From Dermanyssus gallinae (lineage: Eukaryota; Arthropoda; Arachnida; Mesostigmata; Dermanyssidae), in NCBI GenBank assembly GCA_003439945.1, contig QVRM01006416.1:1346001-1410000 (forward strand): DNA of 64,000 nucleotides, given 5' to 3'. The position numbers and the translations under genes were made by a program. Shown piece by piece: positions 12,478 through 24,685 of this stretch (positions within the stretch are counted from its first letter, which is position 1; every line of letters starts with the position of its first letter). The notes under the pieces are model-generated. The model saw only the letters and a list, made by a program, of their open reading frames with translations, was not told where the DNA came from and did no database searches.

Positions 12478-12479
12478 TG

Positions 12480-12519
<40 letters not shown>

Positions 12520-12520
12520 G
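12478..12520. repeat. (TA)n microsatellite
   Basis: A TA run with a single internal TACATA interruption. Confidence 0.95.
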
Positions 12521-12689
12521 GAGGCGAGCACTGCCGAGTGTGCAAACGTATCGTAAATAATTAATAAATCATCACAATATTATGTGTGCACGTGTTTCAT
12601 CTCTGTGTGGATGCTAGATGATAAGAAACAGCTTGCTGTTCACATAGCAAGATGATCATCATATAGCAAGAGCAAGAATCAGACGTCAG

Positions 12690-12985
12690 TTAGCGCTGCA
12701 GCAGCAGCAGGCAACCTTCGTAGGAAAATCAGCCCTACTCCTTGCTGTAGATATGAGACCTGTTGTTGTTTCTGCTGCCGCTGCTGCTACTGCTGCTATT
12801 TGAGCGTGAGGTAAGCGTGTCCATGCGTGTACCTTCGGCGAGAGCAGAGTGTACTGGTATAGATAGGTAGACGCGCAACTAAGAAGCGACGGCAGACTCA
12901 GCGCCAACCCAACAGCGCCGGCGTCGGCGGCGGCGGTAGCAGTCGCAGCTACACCAATGCAGAGGCGGCAGCGGAGACGTCGTCG
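12690..12985. repeat. triplet-rich stretch (CAG/CTG, CGG, CGT)
   Basis: Short CAG runs lie near 12,697, CTG near 12,775-12,800, GGC near 12,925-12,940 and CGT near 12,976-12,992. This is the start of the GC-richer zone that leads into the kinase gene, so it may be promoter or 5' UTR sequence. No coding claim is made. Confidence 0.5.
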
Positions 12986-13074
12986 TCGTCACCGTCGTCT
13001 ATGTTGGGTTAGCGCAAACCTGGCCGTGCGTCGTTAGATGCTGCCAAACTGCTGGACGAACAGACGACAAATGG

Positions 13075-13175
13075 CGAGGTACGAGGTACGAGAAGAAAGT
13101 GGAAAAAGGAGGGAAAAGGAGGAATAAGAAAAGGGAGAAGAAGAAAAATAAGAAGAAGAAGAAGAAAAATAATAC
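13075..13175 (+). repeat. homopurine (GA-rich) tract
   Basis: About 100 bases are almost pure purine (GAGGTACGAG then AAGAAG/GGAAAA runs), about 860 bp upstream of the kinase start codon. Such tracts can form triplex DNA or bind GAGA-type factors. That is inference only. Confidence 0.7.
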
Positions 13176-13499
13176 GACAGTGGCGACAGCAACCGAGACG
13201 ATGACGCCCATGAAGATGAGGAAGAACAGGAATAAGAGCATCTGAGGAAGGTCTAGACCTCTCGAACACCTTTGGCGCAGCATTCGAGAGGTGAAAGAGG
13301 CCTTTAGTAACTAGTTAAATTGAGGTTTGAACGAGAGCGCTCTCGTCGCTGACAGAGGGCGGACAGCAGATCTTGTCCTCCGCGTGCGTCTTCCGCACGG
13401 CCTTGCCTGCTACCGGCTGGGGTAGCGGCGCAACTTGCCTTCCCAATTCGCCAGCCCCATGAGCTGTGCCGTTTTATCAGCCGGTTAGTCATCACGGTA

Positions 13500-14036
13500 C
13501 CTGATTCTATGTGTCTATGTGCTAATCGATCGATCTATCTGCCTATTAGAGAGAAAGGGCGGAAGGGAACAACAGAGCAACCTTGAATTGGGTATAATGT
13601 TTGAAGTGCGTTACGCTTCATCTGCAGCGTCTGCAAGCAACTATACCGAAGATACTGACGTCCACAAGGTGACCAAAACCTGTTTGCGCCAGTGGACGAC
13701 AGGGTCGTCTAACGTGTTTCGACTGTAAGATGGATTAGCGTGTTCTTGTGATCTCGCGCGCTGGAAAGCGCCTGTGTACGTAGACAGCAATCGATGCTAC
13801 GAAGTTTAGTTTGGTAAAGTCACGGTGTATGTGCGAAGCAGCTGCTCACTTGAGCCATTAGCACGATAGATGCAGCTGACAAGTGTTAAGTGCCACCGTC
13901 GCTGAAGAATAGGAAGCTTGCCCACCGACAGTGACACGCTTTCACACGTTCCGTTCCGTTGCGTGCCGCGTTTACTGTGTGACAGTGCAGTGTGTATTAG
14001 TGGGCGGGCCGCTTGCCTCAATTTGTTAGGTTAAAG
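13500..14036 (+). promoter_or_regulatory. putative 5' UTR / upstream region of the giant kinase gene
   Basis: This lies directly upstream of the 5.2-kb coding exon. An in-frame TAG at 13,998-14,000 closes the frame upstream, so translation should begin at ATG 14,037, which has A at -3. The sequence TGCCTCAATTTGTTAG just before 14,030 looks like a 3' splice site, so the leader may be spliced from a more distant promoter. No TATA box or initiator was identified. Confidence 0.4.
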
Positions 14037-17000
14037 ATGAGTTTCTCAAGCAGCCGTTACCGTTCGCCAGCACGGTCAAGCTATAGCAGCGGTGGCACGA
14101 CAGTTCTGCCAAAGCTGTCGACGTCATCGTCTTCGCCATCTCTACGGGCACGCCATGGTTATTCGCCTGCCTCGTACGGAGCGTCATCGTCGTCGTCGGC
14201 AACGACATTGGGTGGCTCGCATGCTTTAGGCTCGCATCGGTACAGCCCACCGATACTGCAATACACTAGTCATAGTAGTAGTAATGCGTGCGGAAAGAAC
14301 GGCAGCGGCAGCAGCAGCAGCACCAGTTCCACCAGCTGCAGTAACAGATTTCCGAAGTCCGCTACCAACTATGTGCCCTCGTCTTATCCGTACAGCAACC
14401 CTTACCGTGATTCGACATGGTCGTCCTACTACACAACGGCGCCGTGCAGCACCAACAACTGGTACGAGGCGTACAAGCCGACCGTTCGCCAACGGCCGAG
14501 CTTTTCGTCGTCCGACGCCTGCACGACGCCCTCATCTTCGTCGCGGCGCTCGAGTGCGGTCAGCGTCGGCATGTCGCCCCGCCAATCGCTAACCGAGAGT
14601 GACGATGTCAGCCAGCGACTGGCCGCCGAGAGTCATGGCACGCTTAGCCGCCAGCGGAGGACGGTGAAGTTCGTCGAGCCCAAACGCAGGGACTCGATAC
14701 CGCTCGACCTCGGCAAGATCTGCAGGCAGAGCGAGAGCGCCATAGCGCGCGACCTCATGCACGACGACGATGATGATGGTGCTGCTGCTGCAGGGAGCGA
14801 CGGCGCTGCGGAAGGCGATGCCGATGTGCAGCGATCGCCACGACGATCCCCTGCGCGCAGGCCGAGCAGCACCGCCGAGACGATTCCCGAAGAGGAGGCG
14901 CGGCACGATGAGCGTGGCGTCGCCTCCGACTGCCTAGATGTTGAACGGCCCTCCCGGCCGAGGAGAAGATCTCAAGACCCGCCGGGCCGCGACGAACGAA
15001 AGACGCGAAGGGTGTCGATGGACATATCAGACGTCATCAACGAGGAAGAGGTTCAGTCGAAGACAGCCAGTGACGAGGTTTTGCAGCCATCGAATGGTAG
15101 TAGCACTATTACTGAGAGGAATAAGGGTCGTAACCATCATCCTCCAGTTGGGCCAGCCTTAGCCCCCCACATTGGTGACAACGCGCTCGGAGGCGCACAC
15201 AATGAATTGGGCCTTCCGCGTCTACCGAACGACATAGACCAGTCTAGTGCACCGGCGCAGAATTCCAAACGAGCAGAGCTCGATGGGCCTCACGCTGAAC
15301 ACGCCTCTGTTTCCATGTCGGCAACAAATAAGCGTTTGCTAATACCTGACACTGATCCCAGTCCATCGGCTCATGGTGTACGTACTGGCGTTGTGGAGGC
15401 TGCACAGGAAAAGGGAGATAGAGCTGCACGCGTGGAACTTTCAAATCAGTCATTAGAAACGACTCAGATGAATAAAACTCATTGTGGTAGTAATAGTGAG
15501 ACTAAGACAACACCCAAATCAGGTGACACAAAAGCAGCAAATGTTAGCCACATAACAGAACATAGCTCCACAACCGACCCTAAAAAACGTTATACTGCCA
15601 ATCAATCCTATATGGCGACAGCAAAGCGTGACGAGTTGTCGTCGAAGCCTACTGTTAAATGCAATGGTCCTCTAGAAGTTGAGGCTCAAAGGCAGGCAAA
15701 AACAGTCTCTCCTATAACTGCGTCGGACAGTGGTAATCAAAAAGAAACTAAGCTCGATCAAGCTAACACTACTCATAATAAGATGGAAACAATTCCAAAA
15801 ACGAATTTAGGAAAAGCGGATATAGGGTCTGTACGGACAGACATGGTTCAGAAAGGGTCAGAATCTGGGTCTGAGAAATGTGGCTCACTTAGTGAAGTGC
15901 GTAAACATTGTGAGAAAGTCAAAACCTACACTGACAGTGTTGAAGTGACAAGTCCCCATGTCGACAAAAATGCCTCCACGGAAAAACCGACAATGAAACG
16001 CCAAGTTCGGGCCGTGATCGAAGTTGCAAAGCCCAGCTGTGAAAAAGTTGTACATGTTGAAAAGGCGAAAACCGATTCTACCTTGATATCTAAAGTAACG
16101 AGCGCCGGTATCGAAGATTCGAAACAGCCCGACGTGTCGAGCTGTGTCAGTGTCGAGAAATCTAAACGCCCAGAGAAAGTCCTAAAACAGCTCACAGATG
16201 AATTGTCAAAACAAAAGACCGAAGCCGAGAAACGCGACCGGAGAGAGCACACGACACTGCGTGTATCAGAAAAACAAAATCAAATCGAAGAAAACCCCAC
16301 GCAAACCATCAATAATCAAAATCAACTACTAAAGGGAGACGAGCGACAATCAGACGCAACGCGTCTGACGGAAGGTGGAATTAACCAGAAGATGGAAAAG
16401 ACCAAAATGATTCTTGAGCTACCCGCAAGCCAGGGCACGCAGTCAGTTCATACGGATCCCAAGCCAGCGGACAAGATCAGAGCAGCTGCAAATGGGCAAA
16501 ATAAGAACAGTCCTAGTCGCGCAGGCACATCTATAGAGACGGCCAAAAAGGAACGCGGCGGCCAAGGCGTCACCGATGTTTTAAAACCTAGCCATGGAAG
16601 ACTTCCGAATAGGGACAAGACAAACCTAGACGGTACTCGGAGCCCACCATTAACGAACAGTGCTAAACCTGTTGAAGATCTTCATGTATTACATTCCGTC
16701 AGCACTGAAAAGTCCAAGCCGATGGAAGAAAGTCCCCGACAGGTGACAGATGGTCACAAGCCGGTCAAACAGGGCAGCACCCCCGAAGTGAAGGAACATC
16801 GTGAACAAATGCAGACGATGATACACCCATTAGATGCACCAAAGCAAGCAGCAGATGAACCGAAGAGGAAAAGCAATGAACAGCAGAACCAGTTGAAAGA
16901 AAATCAGAAAACGTGCACTGCATTGACTTCTACGGCATCAGACACATCTAAGCAGATGCGGGAGAAAACAAATCAGAATTATGAACAATCGACCAATCAA

Positions 17001-19200
17001 CATGCCCAGTCGACCGGAGTGACTTCCAAGGCTGCAAGCAGCAAAGCATGCGTGACGGACAGACATGTTCCGGGAAGGAAAGAAGACCGTTCTGATAATC
17101 GAGCTACAAGTAAGGTTCCATCAAAAGGCTCTGAGGACCGTGCTGAACCCGAAAGGACAACTTCCGGACAGAACGCAGCAGAAGCTGGCGTACACGACGG
17201 CGATCACCGAGCGAAACAAATTAGTCAGATCGCTGGCACAACACAATTGCGTAGTAAGCAGGCCACACAAACGATACCACGCCCAGTGGAACAGAAGAAG
17301 GTACCGGACGCCGATGTGAAGCTGGTAACGAAAGATTTAGCTAAACAACCGTCTTCGCCGGAAGCAGTGTCAAACCAACGGCAGCAAAAACAGCTCCACG
17401 CGGATGCCAAAGCTGTGATAAAGACTGAAAACGAATTTCCCAAGTCGAAAATTTTGGCAAAATCCATGGGTACAGAAATGCACAAAAAACAGGGTAACAA
17501 GTTAGTACAGAGTTCTCCTCTTGCGATGATGGCGGGAATCGGCGAGACAAGTTTCTCTGAGACAATGACAAAGCTCGACAGTGAAGCTCGCGGGTTAGAC
17601 ACAGCAGCAAAGTCTACGACAAATGCAGCGACTGCAACAAGTCACAAAAACGAGGTCAAGTCGGTAGACGTTCCCCAAAAAAAGGTGAACAATAAGAAGA
17701 CAGAATGCGTAAAGGCCATGCCGGATTCTGTGGATAAGGGCAAGGAGCCACAAATTACAGAAAGTAAGACTTGCGTGGTTACAAAAGGAACAATTGAAAC
17801 ACGTTCCGATGGTGACGGCATGCATTCTACAGCAGGTCGCGATAAAACTACCGCGCATAAAGCACCAGACAGAGGAGGTCAGCAGCGACAAGGTGGTACG
17901 GATGATAAGGGGGTGACAAATAAGCAGCACAAGGAAGATTTGACAAAACAAGTCCAATTACAGCAGCCTCAAGTGAGCGACAATGAGGCGAAGCGAGCCA
18001 AACCCAGTCAGGAAACGCAAAGCCCACCACCTGCAGAAGAGCCGAGAGCAACGAAAGGCGTTGCTCAACGGGCGGCTGCCAAGAGTACCGCTAAAGCTCC
18101 AGTCGTTGATAGCGATGAGAAAAGTGTTATCAATAGACAGCACGAAGGCAAGAACTTGCCACAGGAAACGCACAAATCTGCTTCTGGAGCAGCGAATGAC
18201 AGTATGAATGGCGGGTTTGACAAGACCACCGTTAACACTGTATCGAAGGAGTCATTTGATGCGCAACGATCTCAGGTAGAAACATGCCCTTCTGGCGATA
18301 AAGAACGACCGCATGACATCGGCACGACGAGCAGCAACAATATCAAAGCAGGGAAAGGCGAGGAAAAAGACCGGCGGACATCAAATACGACAGAAAAAAA
18401 ACCTCCGAAGGGAGGCGGACCAAAGAACAAGTTGCAGAGCAAAGACGACACGGCTAAAAATGTTACGCAGCTCACGCATCACAATAAAATGGCGGCAGAT
18501 CAACTGTCGGCTAGCGTAACGTGCTTGTTGTCTATTGCGGAGCCGAATGCGAGTCGGGCGATGGTCGAGGTAAAGCCAGCATGTGGACAGTCGTCAGAAA
18601 CTGTAACGAGCCCAAGCAGTAAACCCCGAGCTCAAGAAGGTGTACCGACTCCTAGTTTACCAAAGGAACAGACACATGAAGGGCTTACAAAGCAGTCCCA
18701 TAAAGACGGTCACGTAGTTAATACTTCAACGGTCTCCAGCTCCGTAGAAACGGCGCGGACGCGACCTGACGCTAACGTCAACTGCACTCTCAGCCCAAAA
18801 TGTACTGCCCCAGAGAACCAAATGATTCACGGCGTCTCTATAGACAAGACTATCGCCACGAACCCTACAGAACCACAACATGCTAAAACGACTCTTCTTT
18901 CTAACGGGGAACACGGCAACGGTACGGCTTCGACGACTGAGTCTTGTTGTCTACAAACAACCGACCGGAAAGTGGCCCACGACACAAACGCGACAGCAAA
19001 TGAGAACTTTAATACGTGTCAGGTAGAAATTATTGCCAAAACGGATCAGCAGAACGTTGCTGTGAAACCGCCAAAACCGCGCTCGGTCGAGGCAGCCTCG
19101 AAGCAAGTTTACAGCCCACCGCTGTTGCCCGAAGAGCGGCCAGCATCGACAACGCTAACCAGAGATCATCAGACAATGCTCGAGGCCCGGCTAAATAGAG
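14037..19200 (+). CDS. giant disordered N-terminal exon of a PKC-delta-like kinase (1,721 codons)
   Basis: One uninterrupted reading frame starts at ATG 14,037, after an in-frame TAG at 13,998, and encodes MSFSSSRYRSPARSSYSSGG onward. Residues 1 to about 200 are Ser/Tyr-rich and hold the only two Trp I see (about 129 and 142). Next come basic stretches with possible phosphosites (KRRDSIP, RRVSMDI), a short poly-Asp (about 241-246) and then about 1,400 Lys/Thr/Ser/Gln/Glu-rich residues without a recognisable domain. The ORF closes with TGA at 19,206, but an ideal GC-type donor (AG|GCAAGT) sits just before it. That donor leaves phase 1, which matches the kinase exon at 35,693. I infer it is the N-terminal part of that kinase. 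A separate unspliced 1,723-residue protein is the alternative. Confidence 0.75.
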
Positions 19201-19206
19201 GCAAGT
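19201..19206 (+). promoter_or_regulatory. predicted GC-AG splice donor
   Basis: The exon end AGAG is followed by GCAAGT, which is the strong consensus for the minor GC class of U2 donors. Splicing to the acceptor TTATTTAACAG at 35,692 joins G+GT into a Gly codon and removes the TGA at 19,206. The adjacent GT (GTGAAC at 19,205) would leave phase 2, which does not fit the acceptor. Confidence 0.6.
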
Positions 19207-19989
19207 GAACCCAATTAGATCAATATAGATACTCATACAGCTTCATGGCGTTCGCCTATTAATGAATGCGTAGTAACCCTGCTATAACACACTCGCCACG
19301 AAAATTTGCTTCCAAAGTCCAGTAAAGCATTTATCTATTACTAGTATATATTATAAAGTCAAATTTCGTCAGTAGTACCAGGTTCCCCCGTACCAGGTAC
19401 CAGGTACATCACCTGCCGAATCAGCGCGGCGGTATGCTGCATTCTGCAGAAACAGTAGCGTCGTAATGATGGAGGACGCTTCGTGTGCGCTAATCTAAGC
19501 GTGTTTTTTTTCTTGTTCTATGCTAGACATGAGCATAAGCCCGTACCGCTTCATACAGGCGACCGGTGCGTATTTTTATCTATCTAACCTCACGTGTCCC
19601 ACCTTTTTCCATTATGTCCGCCGGTTGCCTCTCGAGCGTACACCAGAGCCAGCTGCCACAACAGTTGCCCCTGTAATGCGGGTGGCGGTTACGAGGCGAC
19701 ATTTGATCAGCACGAATAGCTCGAGTTGAGAGAAGTGAGCCGCCTTCATGACTCATGACGCACGATGCCGTACTACTGCTGTCTGATGACGCTTTGTCTC
19801 TCTCTCGGCTGTACGCAACTTGCTCTACCTGCACGGTGTAGACGCTCGCCGATTGGCATTCATTTCGTGGCTATCTAATCGCGGCCAACCAGCGTGGCCA
19901 ACTCTCAGCCGCCGCCACCACCATTACCACCACTCACTCTTGACTTCACGCGCCTCTCCCGATGTCTATACTTACCTAGGCGACGAGTC

Positions 19990-20150
19990 TGCCTGCTGAC
20001 TATTGTTGTTATTGTTGTTGTCAATGTGACTGCTGTTGTTTTTATGGTCATTGTGGTTATTGCTGTGGTTGTCGTTGTTGTTGTTGTTGCTGCTGCCGTA
20101 ATTGTTATTGGTGTTGGTGTCGTCGTCGTTGTTGTTGTTGTTATTATGCC
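19990..20150. repeat. (GTT/GTC)n triplet-rich repeat
   Basis: Imperfect GTT, GTC and GCT triplets leave open frames on both strands (poly-Val on plus, poly-Asn/Thr on minus). This is simple sequence, not a protein gene. Confidence 0.85.
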
Positions 20151-20319
20151 CAAGACGGAAGCGCCTGAGGACCTCACTCAGTAGACCTGACCCCAGCAAG
20201 CGCTTCAGACGCAGCTTGACAACCCGACATATCGCGCCGCATAGCAACGCAACGCCAATGGCAACCGCAGTAGAACTCAGAGAAGGCTCGACAAACCTGC
20301 GACTAACTTAGCAGACATT

Positions 20320-20385
20320 TTCGTAGTAGTAGTAGTAGTAGTAGTTGTTGTAGTCGTCGTAGTAGAAGTAGTAGTAGAAGAGAGA
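20320..20385. repeat. (GTA)n / (AGT)n microsatellite
   Basis: A GTAGTAGTA run with GTT and GTC interruptions. It lies in predicted intron 1. Confidence 0.9.
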
Positions 20386-21190
20386 GACTTCTTATTCTCT
20401 CTCTTTCCTAAGCCTACACTAACGCAAACCCACAGGCATACAGAATACGCCGCACGCGGTCGGTTACGGTCGGTGCACGGGCAACTATGCCCCATAGGCA
20501 CCGGTTTCTACTAGCACGAGCGGTTCTGACTGACCCTTACGGCTGCTTCGACAGCCTCGACCACACCTCGAATACTGTTCAGAGTTTACTGAGCTGTCAC
20601 GTTTCATTGCGCAATCTTAGTGGGACATGGGTAAAAGCTTGCTTGTGAAATTTGCTGAATGGTTATGCTTATCACGGCCTCGTACTGCACAATATACTGT
20701 TGTTGCTGTCTACTGTTCCACCTGTTTGCATTTGACGCGTGTGTGTTTTTTGTTGTTGCATTAGTAAAATAGGATGCAATAGAAAACGCAGAATAGAGAG
20801 TAGAATGATGCTGGGATCCAGAGAAGGCTGCGAAGTCGCCTTTCCTGTGTCTTGCAACTCTCTGGCTACACGCAAGCCAAACATATCATTGACAATTTCA
20901 AATCTTGCAATGCGTGTCGTTGTTTTGCTACAGCGACAGATTAGCAGCAGCATTTGGCTCGTATCCGCATCTTCTACAGAGCCTCTTCAGGAATCTTCTT
21001 TGAACACTTTTAATCATATCTATGTGCTTGCACACATATGGGCTTCAGACAGATGAACACTATGAAGGTACCACAATTGATTTACTATTGTTATTGATTT
21101 GCGTTTGGCCTAATGTTGTTACAGTTGTTAGACGTTAATACATTAATAATCTACGATTCACAGTGTTGTACACACGAATCTCACGGAATC

Positions 21191-21234
21191 AATATATATA
21201 TATATATATACATGTATATATATATATATATATG
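21191..21234. repeat. (TA)n microsatellite
   Basis: A TA run interrupted by CATG, nearly palindromic as a whole. Confidence 0.95.
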
Positions 21235-24200
21235 TGTGTACATACATAAGGAACTCTACAGTACTACTTTGCAATAAGCTATCGTTGAACGGATGGGATT
21301 AAAAGCCGAACAGCGACTGTGCGACTGTAGTAGCTGAGTCAGCCAAACGCTTTACTGGTAACATTTGTCCACTATGATCACCGTTACAATGACGCGTTGT
21401 CTGGTGGAGGAGAAAGCGAAGCTCACATAAGGTGCAACACACCTGTACACGCGATAGACCTTGATAGACCTTAACCTTGCTGTCAAGTGTCGGCCTAGCG
21501 TCTTGTCTCTCTCGAGGTGTCTGATCACTGTTGATAGCTTGATGCTTGTTTGTCTAGGCAGTACAGGCAGCACCCACCTCGGGCTGTTTGAGTGCGGATG
21601 ACCTTCATAACTCGCTACGGCTTCATTGAGCGCTCCGCTTGAGTATATAAGACTTACACAGCTAGATGATGTTTGTATCCCGACCCTAAAAGGCGTGGGT
21701 TCGATTCTGATGCGACACAAAACCGATTTGCGATAAGAAGCTATTTTTCTTTGTATTTTTCGTCGCATATTGAGGTCCGTTTCTTTCGGCGTTCGCTCCT
21801 ATGCATTCAACTTAAACCTTTGTAAAGGGTGAGGCAGCAACTGCCAGCGATAATCTATTTATAGCCCTGAAAAGTCTGGAACGATACTTCGTTTCTCAGG
21901 TCCATCCTGGATTCTGTCAATACACAGGGGCAATTTTTGATACCTCTATCATACGTGGATTGGTTGCTTCTTACAAGCAGAATATTGTCTGTTATGTACT
22001 GAAAGTCATGCTGTAACATTACTGGCCATTGTTGTGGGTACCACATGACATTTAGAAGTAGCATTTTAGTATTATTTTCGTTTCGACAATCGTATCTACT
22101 GAGATTTATTCTTGCGCTCTACGCTCCTTGCCTTTAGACTATCTTTTCTGACGATAGTCTTGCATAATGAGATAATGGCATACGCTTTTTAAAAATATTC
22201 TTTCTTCATATAACTCGTAAAGCCACCTTTTTTTCCACTTTTGTACTGATGTCGCAAGACATTGGCCTGCCCAACCCAGAGCCCGCAAGAATCTACCCTT
22301 TCAAAGACAACACTTTGCGGGGCATTGCTTCCTTAGCCCGTACGAATACGGCTCACCGAACCTCCCTGGTCGTTTGTTGTCTTGAAACCCGTTTTACTAT
22401 ATGGTATTTGTCAGCGCAACGGAAAAGGAACAAATTTACTCACATTATCTTGAATGACATAATATTGTTTAACAGTCTCTCTTTCTCTATTGGCTAAACG
22501 TGATGGTCGATGGGGATACGTGGTGTTTTCATTGGTTTCATATGACAGTATTGACAATGCATATTGATGGATGTCGCGCTTTCGTTTGCCCAGGTGTTCG
22601 GCATTGTGCCAGCTAAGCATCCACATACATGTACGCGCCTCCGGTATTCGGACGGCGCCGGCGGGGCCTGCCTCGAACATGGCGCCCTTTGCCTGTCAGC
22701 GACTAGTTATTAGCCATGGGCTTCTCTCTATTTGGTTTGTGTTGTGTTCGCGACGCTTTTCCTACGCCGTTCGATGTCGCGGCTGTCGCGGGAATGGACG
22801 GAAACGCCTTAAAGTAGTTACGCGCAGGGTGGTCACACACAGAAACAGAGCTCTCGCAGAGGGACATGACAGTCTGTCCTCTAGTTTGAGCGAGAGTAAG
22901 ATTGTTGATTGTTCTTATCGAATGTGCTTGGTCGGGTAGAGGCGTAGAACTGTCAAAATTCCACTGCATAGTATAGGCAGGTCTTCCTGTCCTGAAGTAG
23001 GGAAGCTAGTGGCCAGTGGCTGCACACATTCGAACACACATATACAGACACGTATATTTATGTCGCGGCAGTGAAGGCGATCAGTCACCATTCGCAAACC
23101 CAGGGCGGCATATTTTTCTCGTTGAGTCGCCGTTCTCCAGTGACCTTGACTACATACACTGGCCGCCCTGTCGCGCTCAACGAGGACACAGTCGAGAGTC
23201 GGGAGACGCCTAATCGGGCTGCCAGATGGTGAGGTGTTTTACTTGTTGCTTGTAGCTTCGGTGTGACGTCTCTCCGATCAGCTAGCGGACAAGTCGTAGC
23301 GTTGAGATCAAATCGAGCAAACGAGGGTCTGTCCTCTTCGGTTGCAGCAGCACTATCGACGATCGATCGACACCTCCGAAGGTTTTGCGAGTCGACGCAT
23401 GTATTCAAAAAAATGGGAAGGACCTGCGGCGTCACAAATCATCGGCCAGTGGCTCGAGTCATGGACGGCTGCAGGCTAACGCGTGCTAACCAATATTGAG
23501 CAACCAGCACCCACACCGACACAACCAACGATGCCTGGCAACCACACCAAGCAATCACTAGTTTGTTACTCATGAATGAAGACATTTACCTTTCTTAGGC
23601 CTCTATGCGTTGGCTGGCGGTGATGACCCACGTCACAGACGTACTCGACAATGCATTCAACTGGTGACAGAACATTTACAAAGTCTGTGTAGTCGGTGTA
23701 AATAGCGAGGGCAAGTGACAAATGAAACAAGCTCGGAATTCTTGAAGATGAACGTTGAACTTCTTTGAACGCGTTCCGGGCGCTAACCAAGCGCCCGGAT
23801 TTTGCCTAAATCGAAATTGTGGCGTAGAAGCCCACTTTATACCCGGCTAGAAATATGCACTAAAATGATCATTTAGCTACAAATTCAGCAACTAGTAGAT
23901 GCTTCGTGAAAAGATATGACCACAAAAAAATCGCTGCGATAAAATATTATTCTCACATTAATAATCAATATGTATATTTAAGCGTATTTATATATAGATA
24001 TATATATCTTCAATAGACATCTGTTCACTACTCACATCCCAAAGGGTCACAAGCGATTTCAGAGCATAACTGTCGATCGTCACGGTTTATTTTCGCGATG
24101 TACGTATCGCCAATATGTTTTTTTTAGCGTTTTTTTTAGCTATTCTATTCGCTTACAAACCACCGTCTGTACAAACACACACATACACGCGTACATACGT

Positions 24201-24685
24201 ATGTGGAAGAACAAGTGGGAAAAGAGGCATGATTATCCTGAGTCGTGTTGTGGTGCTCTACTCGGGCCAGGGCAGCAGGGCCAGGGCAGGAGGGTGCGCC
24301 GGCAAATGGACGGGTTTGTTCAACCCGGACGTCATACCTAGCTCTCGACGAGTGATGGGAATTCGCCTTTAGAAATGGAATTTCGAACGGCCGCTTACTG
24401 ACGACCGCTTGTCGGCCAGGCGGCGCGAACCGATGCTTACCGACCCATTACTGTGCTCGCCTGCCTCAGCCGCCGCCGCCACCACGGTGAGAGCGGCCCA
24501 AAAGCGGCAGCGGCAACAGTAGAAGCAGCGGCAATAGTAGTCATCAGCCAGACAGTAGCATAAACACTAGTTAATAGGTGCACAAACATGTGGTATGTTT
24601 CCTGAAATCCGTGAACGACAGCATTACTGGTTACCGCTAATGCCTATTTACGTCCAGATGTAAAATGCTTTTGTACATATATATA

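Noticed and set aside
14013..14036. Translation start at TTG 14,013
   Set aside because: Non-ATG. ATG 14,037 in the same frame has a good context, and an in-frame stop lies at 13,998.
19203..19210. GT donor (GTGAAC) at 19,205 for the giant exon
   Set aside because: It gives phase 2, which does not match the kinase exon at 35,693, and it is a weaker site than the adjacent GC donor.
24409..24500. Alternative first exon of the kinase ending at CACCACG|GTGAGA
   Set aside because: The donor is plausible and the segment is GC-rich, but no start codon in matching phase 1 or supporting motif was found.
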